A stretch of 7,376 nucleotides of DNA from an uncultured Prevotellaceae bacterium (lineage in GTDB: Bacteria > Bacteroidota > Bacteroidia > Bacteroidales > Bacteroidaceae): the NCBI GenBank assembly GCA_900313845.1, contig OMTC01000087.1, positions 1 through 7,376 on the forward strand, written 5' to 3'. This document shows positions 1-7,376 of the stretch, piece by piece; position 1 is the first letter of the stretch, and each line of letters starts with the position of its first letter. Position numbers and translations under genes: made by a program. A model generated the notes under the pieces. It did no database searches. It was not told the DNA's origin and was given only the letters and a program-made list of their open reading frames with translations.

Positions 1-2919
1 AGGATAGTAATATACGTTCTCACCATCCTGAACGCGAGTATCGAATGGATATGAAGGAGCGTCGAGATCGATTTCACGCAATGCTTCAAGAGCAAGGTCT
101 GCATCATGATCTAATGATACGTTATCGCATTCAAGGATGCAGACTGTGTTACTCCAATCTTCCTTCATGAATTGCTTGTATTCATCAGCTGCGTTCCATA
201 CATTCCACCACTTAGTGAAGCTTGGCTCAGTCCACTTACCATCGCAAACAGACTTCACGTAGTTGGTATTTTCTACACCATTACTGTTTGCATAGATGAC
301 TGCATTGTGGTTAGTCGCAGGGAGGTTCTTGATAGTCTGGTTGATGTCGAATGGACTTGCATTCCAAATCTCAGCATTCTGACGTCCGTAAGTGTTGATA
401 GATGGAGTTGCACCTACACAAGTCCAACCATTAGTAGGACCTTCAGCAAGTGCAGGGTTCACAAGCATTGCAGTTACTTCTACAGGATTTTCAACTGTAG
501 CCTTGTCAGCACCAAGTTCTGCGAAGATAGCCTTGTTGATAACAGCGCTCAGAACGATTTCGAAAGCACCGAGTTCCTCAACTGTAGCATAGTGATCCTT
601 CAAGGCAGCAGCCTGAGAAGCGATGGTGTTGTTTGCTTCATCAGTGTTGTAAGAACGAGCCTTATCAACGAGAGTCATGTAAGAAGCGTAAGCATTATAA
701 ACTGTATTAGCAGCCTGAGCATCTGTGTATGCATCGTTTTCGCCATTACCCAAGTCGAGTACGAACTGGAGAGCAGGTTCGATGATTGCATATTCATCAG
801 ATTTCTCAGAGTACTTACCTTGCATTTCAGCATACTTAGCAGGGAGGTCGAAAGCAGTAGTAACCTTAGAAGCTTCAGAAGCATAAGCATCAGCACGAGC
901 AACGATAGCAATAGCTTCGCTATAAGCCTCAGGGCTTGTGATAGGCATCACGATTTCAGCGAGGATAGCATCAACAGCCTTGCGGTCGCCTGCCCATGTG
1001 AGACTGCCTGCATACTTGTTGTTTACTTCAGCAATGCGGTCGTTCACGAGCTTAGAATAGTCAGGAGTTTCGCCATAGTAGCGGAAAGTAACACCTGTGT
1101 TGAGTGCCATAGAGTTGTGGTGATAACCGAGAGTGACTGTGCCACCAGTTACCTGAATGAAGTCGGTTGTTAAGTCAGTCCAGTCGCCACGTCCATAGGC
1201 ACTCCAATATCCCTTTGATTTAGTGTTGTTTGCCTTCACCATGTTGTCTCCACATTGGATGAATACATACTGATTGAGGTCTGCTTCACTTCCTGTGTTA
1301 GCATCTGCGTACATACGACCTTCAATAGTATAGAATCCGTCAGGAAGGTTGGTTACCACCTGCTTCACCCAAATGTCACCAGTGTTAGGACCAGCACACC
1401 ATCCTGTGTAGATACCGCAATAGCCCTTCAACCACTGAACGTTGCTATGCATACCACCAATCCAACCATTGAAGTTGTTCTGGAAGATCCAGCGGTTCTC
1501 AGCCTCGGTGCTGGTAGTATATTGAACCTTGTCTGCCAATGGATCAAGCCACTGGTTTTCGTCATCCTTCCACTTCTGAGCAACCTCCACGTTGCATTCG
1601 TCATCTGGATGATGAGCACCCCAAGTTTCCTCAATTTCCTGTGGGAACTTATATTCGCCATCGCGGAAGGTTGGAGTGTATTCCTGGTTCACGAACCAAG
1701 GACAAGAAATGGCATTGGTCATATCATAGTAACCATCCTCATTCTTACCCTGAGAGAGCACGTAGTTCACGCGAGCCTGTGCCAAATCGTTAGCCACCTT
1801 CAGATAACCATCAACAGAGAAGATTGTCTGTTCGCCTTCACCGTCACCAAGAGCGTTCTTTGCATCCTGAATGGCAGCTTCGAGCTGTGCCTTCTCTGGA
1901 TAGTCAGTTACAGAAAGGAGACCTTCGCAAATAGTTACGAGATAGTCCATGTTCTGAACCTTAACGCGTGCAACCTGGAAGTCAGCGATATAGTCGTTCA
2001 CCTTGTCGAGAGCTGCATTCACTTCATCCAATGTAGCGGACTTAGGGTCAACGTCGATTTCACCAATGAGGTCCTCAAGGAGAGCAGCCAATGAAGGATA
2101 GCTTTCACCAATGTTGTCAGCCAGTTTCTCAGCTGCATCCATAGCGGCGTTCAACTTGGAAAGAGCAACGATTGTCTTAGCATCGTCGTCGTAGCCACCT
2201 TCCCAAGTGATGCGGAAATTGTTCCACCATACCTGGTCCTGAGCCTGCTCAATTTGCTTGGAGATACCAATGCGAATTGTCATTTCTTGTGGTACAGCGA
2301 AGAGAACTTCGTTTTCACCGAACTTACCAGCATCGAAGAATGCAGTTGCACCGTCATGGCAAGAAGGAGCATAGTAAGTGTTACCATCCTTTGAAGTCTT
2401 CTTCTGGTCGTTCTGCCAACCATCATGCTGATAATAAGATTCTGTAGATCTTGAACCCCAAAGAGACATAATCTTGGTTTCGTAACGGTCTTCACCTACC
2501 TGAACATAGAGGAAAGCGTTCTGTGTAGGAGTGCCTGCATCCCAGTTCTTGAAGGATACGTTAGCATCACCCTCACGATAGAGAGCCTGTACAGTCAGAT
2601 TGTAGAGACCAGCAGGAATAGTGAATTCCTGATAAACGTCCCACTGAGGAATGTTGTAAGTTCCCCAAGTGACAGCAGGGCGTTCAAAATCGGTGTTAGC
2701 AAACTCCCAACGAGTATCGGGGTCAGTGGACCTGATTGCCGCCTGATAGTCGAAACCCTTCCAAGCAGGATTTTCCATATCCTCTTGGTCACCAGTCGTA
2801 GCCTTCCAGTTCAGAAGTTCAGTCACGTCTTGACCTTCCTCCCAGCCCGAAGTGTCCTGGGCATAGCCGCTCATTGCAAAAGCAGCTAAAAGCGAAAGCG
2901 TAAAGATTTTCTTTCTCAT
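1..2919 (-). CDS. Large exported multi-module protein, 3' end beyond the window (partial)
   Basis: An open frame of 973 codons starts with ATG at 2919 and runs without a stop off the left edge. Residues 1-20 form a type I signal peptide: RKK, a hydrophobic core, then GYA before QD. Residues about 24-242 form a beta-rich module with the motif YQEFTIPAGLYNLTVQ (96-111) and the ending WWNNFRITWEGG. Residues about 245-392 are helical and resemble FIVAR linkers. A second beta module spans about 400-616, with the parallel motif VKQVVTNLPDGFYTIEG and the ending VTFRYYGE. A second helical linker spans about 617-805. A third module begins near 813 (INQTIKNLP at 859-867). The modules resemble galactose-binding-like beta-sandwiches of secreted Bacteroidales proteins, so glycan or surface binding is possible but only inferred. 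No catalytic motif, dockerin or C-terminal sorting domain is visible in this part. Eleven cysteines, five of them in module 2, could form disulfides. The exact function is unknown. Confidence 0.88.
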   Translation of the reverse strand, partial: MRKKIFTLSLLAAFAMSGYAQDTSGWEEGQDVTELLNWKATTGDQEDMENPAWKGFDYQAAIRSTDPDTRWEFANTDFERPAVTWGTYNIPQWDVYQEFTIPAGLYNLTVQALYREGDANVSFKNWDAGTPTQNAFLYVQVGEDRYETKIMSLWGSRSTESYYQHDGWQNDQKKTSKDGNTYYAPSCHDGATAFFDAGKFGENEVLFAVPQEMTIRIGISKQIEQAQDQVWWNNFRITWEGGYDDDAKTIVALSKLNAAMDAAEKLADNIGESYPSLAALLEDLIGEIDVDPKSATLDEVNAALDKVNDYIADFQVARVKVQNMDYLVTICEGLLSVTDYPEKAQLEAAIQDAKNALGDGEGEQTIFSVDGYLKVANDLAQARVNYVLSQGKNEDGYYDMTNAISCPWFVNQEYTPTFRDGEYKFPQEIEETWGAHHPDDECNVEVAQKWKDDENQWLDPLADKVQYTTSTEAENRWIFQNNFNGWIGGMHSNVQWLKGYCGIYTGWCAGPNTGDIWVKQVVTNLPDGFYTIEGRMYADANTGSEADLNQYVFIQCGDNMVKANNTKSKGYWSAYGRGDWTDLTTDFIQVTGGTVTLGYHHNSMALNTGVTFRYYGETPDYSKLVNDRIAEVNNKYAGSLTWAGDRKAVDAILAEIVMPITSPEAYSEAIAIVARADAYASEASKVTTAFDLPAKYAEMQGKYSEKSDEYAIIEPALQFVLDLGNGENDAYTDAQAANTVYNAYASYMTLVDKARSYNTDEANNTIASQAAALKDHYATVEELGAFEIVLSAVINKAIFAELGADKATVENPVEVTAMLVNPALAEGPTNGWTCVGATPSINTYGRQNAEIWNASPFDINQTIKNLPATNHNAVIYANSNGVENTNYVKSVCDGKWTEPSFTKWWNVWNAADEYKQFMKEDWSNTVCILECDNVSLDHDADLALEALREIDLDAPSYPFDTRVQDGENVYYYP

Positions 2920-3054
2920 AACGTTTCTTTTAAAAGATTAGCTAATATTGTTAATAAATAATGTGTTAATTGTGTCTAACCAGCAACAGATTGTGTAAAA
3001 TAATAGATTTTTAGGACTGCGTCGAATAATGAATCAACATGTATCAAATGATTT

Positions 3055-3082
3055 AAAAATTATAACACTTTTGTCGAGACAA
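3055..3082 (-). promoter_or_regulatory. Weak candidate Bacteroidota-type promoter for the exported-protein gene
   Basis: Read on the minus strand, TTG (3082-3080) is followed after 17 bases by TAATTTTT (3062-3055). This resembles the known Bacteroidota promoter pattern of TTG near -33 and TAnnTTTG near -7, with the last base differing and spacing slightly short. The TTG lies inside the palindrome TTGTC-TC-GACAA, a possible operator. It would give a leader of about 130 bases. In such AT-rich sequence this match can easily be chance. Confidence 0.2.
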
Positions 3083-3287
3083 TTTTGTGACGTTGCAAAA
3101 GACGCAATTTTTAGGCATTAATGCTATAAAATAAGTAACAAATACTTTCAATTTTGAAACATTACAAAAAAACCAATATTTTTTTATCTCATAACTCAAA
3201 AAATCCCCAATTCATCGAAGTTTTTTTCATTCAGACGACATTTACTTATCATATCATATATGGAAAGAATGTAAAGGCATTTTCATT

Positions 3288-3322
3288 AAAAAAAGAAGAA
3301 TAAGAATGCCCTATCCTTCTTT
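3288..3322 (-). terminator. Intrinsic terminator of the atp operon
   Basis: On the minus strand the arm AAAGAAGGATAGG (3322-3310) can pair with CTTATTCTTCTTT (3304-3292) around the five-base loop GCATT. This gives a 13-pair stem with two G-U pairs. It leads directly into a run of seven U (3294-3288, the first three shared with the stem). It begins 47 bases after the atpG stop codon, the position expected for the end of the ATP synthase transcript. On the plus strand the hairpin is not followed by a comparable uninterrupted U-run, so I call it one-directional. Confidence 0.75.
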
Positions 3323-3368
3323 CATGTTTTAAATTTTCTGTACGATTATCAATTACACATCCTCTGTT

Positions 3369-4238
3369 TCACTTATCCACTTTTCCTCCCATGATGTCGA
3401 TCAGTTCGTTGGTAATGGCTTGCTGACGAGTCTTGTTGTAGAGAAGTGTTAGTTCCTTGAGGAGTTCATTGGCATTGTCGTCCGCCGTTTGCATGGCAAG
3501 CATACGAGCTGCATGCTCGGAAGTGAAGGAATCGAGCAACGTGCCATACACCTCAGCATTGAGCAAACGAGGATGAATAGAATTGATGAGCTCTTCGGCT
3601 GTTGGTTCTGTGAGGAAAGGATTGTCTTCATCGGTTTTGCCAACACGTGGTGGTTCAAGAGGGAGTTCCTTGACGGTAACAACCTGACTTCCCATCGACT
3701 TGAAATGATGGAAAATGAACTCAACACGACCTATAGAACCTTGCTTGTACTCACCCAACACATAACGAGTCAGTTGGGAAACGGCTTCGAAAGGATCACC
3801 TTTCTCCAATGTCTCGACGGTTTTGGCATAGTCGAGCTGACATGGGATGCTTTCCTTCTTCAACTCATGGACAATTTTCTTACCTATAGGAACAAGTTGG
3901 ACATCTGTTCCTTCGCTTTTCAGTTCGGAAATGCGTTTGAATGTCGCTTTGGAGAGATTGCTGTTAAACGCTCCACAGAGTCCACTATTGCTGGAAATAG
4001 GAATCAGCAAAACGGAATGATTCTTTTTCTGCTCGGGTTCCAGTGGTTCTTCATCGATGTTTGCACATCCCAAGTCGTCGAGAATCATACGTAATTGCTC
4101 CTTGTAACGCAAGAAGTTTTCTGTCATATTCTGAGTGCGGTGCAACTTGGCAGACGCAATCATTCGCATGGCAGAGGTGATTTTCTGCGTGGACTTGATA
4201 GACGCAATGCGGCTTTTTATTTCTTTGAGTGAAGACAT
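3369..4238 (-). CDS. atpG: ATP synthase F1 gamma subunit
   Basis: This 289-residue protein is the central rotor shaft of F1. It turns inside the alpha3beta3 ring and couples proton flow through the c-ring to ATP synthesis on the inner face of the membrane. The N-terminal coiled-coil helix is typical (IKSTQKITSAMRMIASAKL, 13-31). A Rossmann-like middle contains SSNSGLCGAFNSNLSK (82-97). The C-terminal helix carries SEHAARMLAMQTADDNANE (240-258) and the family signature ITNELIDIMGGK (275-286), where the usual Gly-Ala is Gly-Gly. Length is near the 285-295 usual for the family. It is the last gene of the cluster, 76 bases after atpA, and is followed by a terminator. There is no Shine-Dalgarno sequence; the 35 bases before the start have no G on the mRNA strand. 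Confidence 0.97.
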   Translation of the reverse strand: MSSLKEIKSRIASIKSTQKITSAMRMIASAKLHRTQNMTENFLRYKEQLRMILDDLGCANIDEEPLEPEQKKNHSVLLIPISSNSGLCGAFNSNLSKATFKRISELKSEGTDVQLVPIGKKIVHELKKESIPCQLDYAKTVETLEKGDPFEAVSQLTRYVLGEYKQGSIGRVEFIFHHFKSMGSQVVTVKELPLEPPRVGKTDEDNPFLTEPTAEELINSIHPRLLNAEVYGTLLDSFTSEHAARMLAMQTADDNANELLKELTLLYNKTRQQAITNELIDIMGGKVDK

Positions 4239-4248
4239 GGAGAATTAA

Positions 4249-4312
4249 AAGTGAAAAGTGAAGAGTGAAAAATCAGAAGAAAATATTCTTCATTCTACAT
4301 TCTTCATTCTTT
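4249..4312. repeat. Two 7-base tandem tracts filling the atpA-atpG gap
   Basis: On the plus strand, 4249-4269 is three units of the type AAGTGAA (the third is GAGTGAA), and 4285-4312 is four units of the type ATTCTTC with one or two changes in units 2 and 4. The two tracts have opposite purine/pyrimidine polarity and flank GAAGAA-AATA-TTCTTC (4276-4291), a 6-base inverted repeat. They occupy nearly the whole 76-base gap. In the mRNA the stretch next to the atpG start is pyrimidine-rich, and 4239-4273 has no G. Confidence 0.85.
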
Positions 4313-4314
4313 AT

Positions 4315-5901
<1,587 letters not shown>

Positions 5902-5909
5902 TTTTAATA

Positions 5910-5948
5910 AAAATGAGAAATTGAGAAAATGAGAGAATGAGAAATTAG
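5910..5948. repeat. 8-base tandem tract in the atpH-atpA gap
   Basis: Four full units plus a partial fifth follow the plus-strand pattern AAAATGAG: units start at 5910, 5918, 5926 and 5934, with units 1 and 3 identical and units 2 and 4 each differing at one base. A fifth, degraded unit ends at 5948. The tract lies eight bases upstream of the atpA start. In the mRNA it reads as UC/A-rich sequence with no G from 5948 to 5902. Confidence 0.85.
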
Positions 5949-5957
5949 CATGAAGTA

Positions 5958-6542
5958 TTACGAGCAGAGTTCTGCACGGATTTGCTCAAGGCGAGCACGG
6001 AAACTATGATCGTAGCGATGTTCGCCAATACGGAGACGGAATCCTCCAATCAGAGACGGGTTGACCTTGCATTCACATTCCACTTCGCGCTGAGTGTGCG
6101 ACTTCACCTTCGCAATGAGTTTTTGCACAGTGGCATCATCGACAGGTGTAGCGGTTTCGAACACCACCTTATCAATTTTCCTCTCTTCGCGGAAAAGGTC
6201 GCAATACACGAAAATAATCAGTCGGATTTTGTTCTCACGATTATGTTCGAGCAAGAGACGAAGAAAACGGGTATAGAGCGAAGACTGATAACTTTCCGAA
6301 GAGGCAACCGTGTTCGCAGGAATTCGAGTTCCTAAATTGATTCCTGAAGCGGTGACGAGAAGCTGGTACTTCTTATCTTTGGAAATACGTGGATTGACAA
6401 GGGCAACTTGAAGGTCAGGAGTAGCCTTGAGGTTGGCATGAAGCACCTTCAGATTTTCATAGATGATACCATCTACGGATTGTGCTATTGCCTCCTCATA
6501 AAGAGCTCTGGCATAACGTATTGCAATGCTTCCTTGAATCAT
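5958..6542 (-). CDS. atpH: ATP synthase F1 delta subunit (OSCP type)
   Basis: This 194-residue protein joins the top of the alpha3beta3 ring to the b stalk and so is part of the stator. The N-terminal helical domain starts with the conserved IAIRYARALYEEA (6-18). The C-terminal family motif NPSLIGGFRLRIGEHRYDHS (161-180) is followed by FRARLEQIRAEL. The length is somewhat above the usual 175-185. A polar stretch at about 71-88 (GTRIPANTVASSESYQSS) between two helices accounts for the excess. The start codon ATG overlaps the atpF stop as ATGA, so translation is probably coupled to atpF. A 56-base repeat-filled gap separates it from atpA. Confidence 0.95.
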   Translation of the reverse strand: MIQGSIAIRYARALYEEAIAQSVDGIIYENLKVLHANLKATPDLQVALVNPRISKDKKYQLLVTASGINLGTRIPANTVASSESYQSSLYTRFLRLLLEHNRENKIRLIIFVYCDLFREERKIDKVVFETATPVDDATVQKLIAKVKSHTQREVECECKVNPSLIGGFRLRIGEHRYDHSFRARLEQIRAELCS

Positions 6543-7024
6543 AACTTCTCAATCAATCGATCTATGGCTTTCTTCTGCTCTGCGTCCACACTCATCTTCT
6601 GGCTCAACACCTTCTCAGCTATGTCGATGGCAAGGGCAGCTACCTCACTTCGAACCTCGCGCAATGCTTTCTCCTTCTCGGCAGTGATGCGAGCCGTGGC
6701 ATCATCCACAATCTGCTGGGCAGATGTGCGAGCCTCGTCTTGAGCTGCCTGTAGGATTTTCTGCTTCTCTTGCATGGCAGAAGAAATGATTTCCTTCTGC
6801 TGAGCCTTCGCTTCTGCCAGCAGCCTCTCACCTTCTTCTTGAATAGTAGCCAGTTTCTCGTTGGCTTCCTTAGCAGAGATGAGGGATGATTCGATGAATT
6901 CCTTCCGCTTATTGATGGCATTGACAATGATGGGGAAACCAAACTTTGCCAGCAGAAAGAAAACAATCAAGAAGGAAAGCACCATCCAAAAGAGCAGACC
7001 TGGATCTGGTGTAAGTAGATTCAT
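6539..7024 (-). CDS. atpF: ATP synthase FO subunit b
   Basis: This 161-residue protein is the peripheral stalk that anchors F1 to the membrane. The N-terminus has the typical pattern TPDPGLLFWMVLSFLIVFFLL (5-25), within one membrane helix spanning about 9-29. It continues into a long charged coiled coil (about 36-135) rich in Ala, Glu, Lys and Gln, and ends with the delta-binding region AALAIDIAEKVLSQKM (129-144). Length is normal for the family (about 155-170). Only one b-type gene is visible, so a homodimeric stalk is likely, not the b/b' pair of phototrophs. It follows atpE after 42 bases and overlaps atpH by four. Confidence 0.96.
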   Translation of the reverse strand: MNLLTPDPGLLFWMVLSFLIVFFLLAKFGFPIIVNAINKRKEFIESSLISAKEANEKLATIQEEGERLLAEAKAQQKEIISSAMQEKQKILQAAQDEARTSAQQIVDDATARITAEKEKALREVRSEVAALAIDIAEKVLSQKMSVDAEQKKAIDRLIEKL

Positions 7025-7041
7025 TGACTTTTGTTTGAATT

Positions 7042-7060
7042 AAAAGTGCGTATAGCACTC
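7042..7060 (-). promoter_or_regulatory. Small hairpin with short U-run between atpE and atpF
   Basis: On the minus strand AGTGC (7059-7055) pairs with GCACT (7049-7045) around the loop TATAC. A G-U pair (7060 with 7044) can extend it to six pairs. It runs into only four U (7045-7042). It could be a leaky terminator or an RNA-processing or stability element after atpE. The stem is short and chance is a real possibility. Confidence 0.3.
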
Positions 7061-7066
7061 GATAAA

Positions 7067-7309
7067 TTAACCCAATGCAACCAGCAAACAAACAACCACT
7101 GCGAAGAGTGCAACACCTTCAACGAATGCGGCTGTCAGAATCATAGATGTACGGATATCGCCTGCTGCTGATGGTTGGCGGGCAATACTCTCAACGGATG
7201 ATTTACCAATGTTACCTATACCGTATGCTGCACCGATGACAGCAATAGCAGCACCAATAGCTGCACCTGCTTTTGCAAGGCCTGCGCCTGCGATAGCTTC
7301 TAAAATCAT
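7067..7309 (-). CDS. atpE: ATP synthase FO subunit c (c-ring)
   Basis: This 80-residue protein is a two-helix membrane hairpin; about ten or more copies form the rotating ring that carries ions across the membrane. Helix 1 (about 5-33) is Gly/Ala-rich. The polar loop contains the family hallmark ESIARQP (40-46), with the conserved Arg-Gln-Pro that contacts F1. Helix 2 (about 53-78) carries the ion-binding carboxylate E64 in AAFVEGVALF. E64 is followed by Gly, and helix 1 has no Gln, so the Gln and Ser/Thr ligands of known sodium-type rings are absent. This points to proton coupling. Length is close to the usual 75-90. The leader is A/U-rich with no Shine-Dalgarno sequence. atpB should lie upstream, outside the window. 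Confidence 0.97.
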   Translation of the reverse strand: MILEAIAGAGLAKAGAAIGAAIAVIGAAYGIGNIGKSSVESIARQPSAAGDIRTSMILTAAFVEGVALFAVVVCLLVALG

Positions 7310-7313
7310 AATG

Positions 7314-7345
7314 TTATAAATTTATAAGTTTTTAAGTTTTTGAGT
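7314..7345. repeat. 8-base degenerate tandem tract upstream of atpE
   Basis: Four 8-base units start at 7314, 7322, 7330 and 7338 on the plus strand. The first two read TTATAAAT and TTATAAGT, and the next two drift to TTTTAAGT and TTTTGAGT. Neighbouring units differ by one or two bases. The tract lies four bases upstream of the atpE start. From 7348 to 7310 the mRNA strand has no G. It is simpler and more AT-rich than the tracts before atpA and atpG. Confidence 0.7.
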
Positions 7346-7376
7346 TTTCACTTGAAACGGCACTCCACACTTCACT
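7346..7376 (-). other. Unassigned edge sequence upstream of atpE
   Basis: These 31 bases are too few to assign. Two minus-strand frames are open from the edge and stop at 7334-7332 and 7324-7322; the third stops at once. Either open frame could be the tail of the gene expected here, atpB (subunit a), but the 14 to 17 residues visible show no recognisable motif. The segment may equally be intergenic. Confidence 0.3.

Larger units (their letters stand above)
2920..3368. other. AT-rich intergenic region between atpG and the exported-protein gene
   Basis: This 449-base gap has stops in all frames and no credible gene. It contains the atp operon terminator (3288-3322), a second inverted repeat that competes with it (3274-3281 with 3305-3312), a short palindrome at 3071-3082, and a 9-base direct repeat ATTTTTAGG at 3007-3015 and 3107-3115, exactly 100 bases apart. 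The part from 2920 to about 3280 must hold the promoter and leader of the exported-protein gene if that gene is transcribed separately. No Shine-Dalgarno sequence precedes the ATG at 2919, which is usual in Bacteroidota. Confidence 0.7.

Noticed and set aside
61..115. Dockerin or calcium-binding loop in the acidic segment LDHDADLALEALREIDLD
   Set aside because: The spacing of Asp residues does not fit the DxNxDGxxxxxD pattern and no second copy is present.
172..1173. Plus-strand open frame of 333 codons
   Set aside because: It lies antisense inside the exported-protein gene, its product is a Ser/Cys/Ile-rich mixture without domain features, and it is explained by the codon bias of the real minus-strand frame.
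1255..2094. Plus-strand open frame of 279 codons
   Set aside because: It is another shadow of the long minus-strand gene, with no sign of its own start signal or domain.
3007..3115. Direct repeat ATTTTTAGG exactly 100 bases apart
   Set aside because: It is a single 9-base match in very AT-rich sequence, with no extension and no further copies; chance is likely.
3255..3262. Palindrome CATATATG in the intergenic region
   Set aside because: It is only eight bases in an AT-rich stretch, without a second site or link to a promoter.
3489..4094. Plus-strand open frame of 201 codons
   Set aside because: It is antisense to atpG, which is intact and conserved across this whole stretch.
4249..4312. 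CRISPR array or mobile-element end in the repeat-filled gap
   Set aside because: Units are only 7 bases, directly adjacent with no spacers; there are no terminal inverted repeats, target duplication or transposase nearby.

Overview
The window looks like chromosomal DNA from a Bacteroidota bacterium, most likely a Prevotella-like member of the Bacteroidales. The evidence is: F-type ATP synthase genes in the order E-F-H-A-G, with nothing resembling atpD or atpC after atpG; start codons without recognisable Shine-Dalgarno sequences; and a large exported protein of the multi-module beta-sandwich type common in gut and rumen Bacteroidales. All genes I can support lie on the minus strand, so the window is transcribed from right to left.

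Right part (about 7376 down to 3288): a run of five ATP synthase genes. They are atpE (c-ring subunit), atpF (b stalk), atpH (delta), atpA (alpha) and atpG (gamma). All five appear intact, with the expected motifs and near-normal lengths. atpF and atpH overlap by the four bases ATGA. The other gaps are 42, 56 and 76 bases. A strong hairpin followed by a U-run, 47 bases after the atpG stop, closes the operon. The a-subunit gene (atpB) would be expected just beyond the right edge. The beta and epsilon genes must lie elsewhere, since the segment after atpG holds an unrelated gene.

Left part (2919 down to 1): the first 973 codons of one very long gene for an exported protein. It has a signal peptide, then beta-rich modules alternating with alpha-helical, FIVAR-like linkers. 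The gene runs off the left edge. The 449-base AT-rich gap between it and atpG carries the operon terminator and probably this gene's own promoter.

The most unusual signal is in the gaps inside the atp operon. The 47, 35 and 39 bases directly upstream of atpA, atpG and atpE contain no G at all on the mRNA strand. Most of each stretch is built from short tandem units of 7 or 8 bases. The three tracts differ in sequence but share position, period and base bias. I did not find a new defence system, a mobile element, an RNA gene or a CRISPR array.
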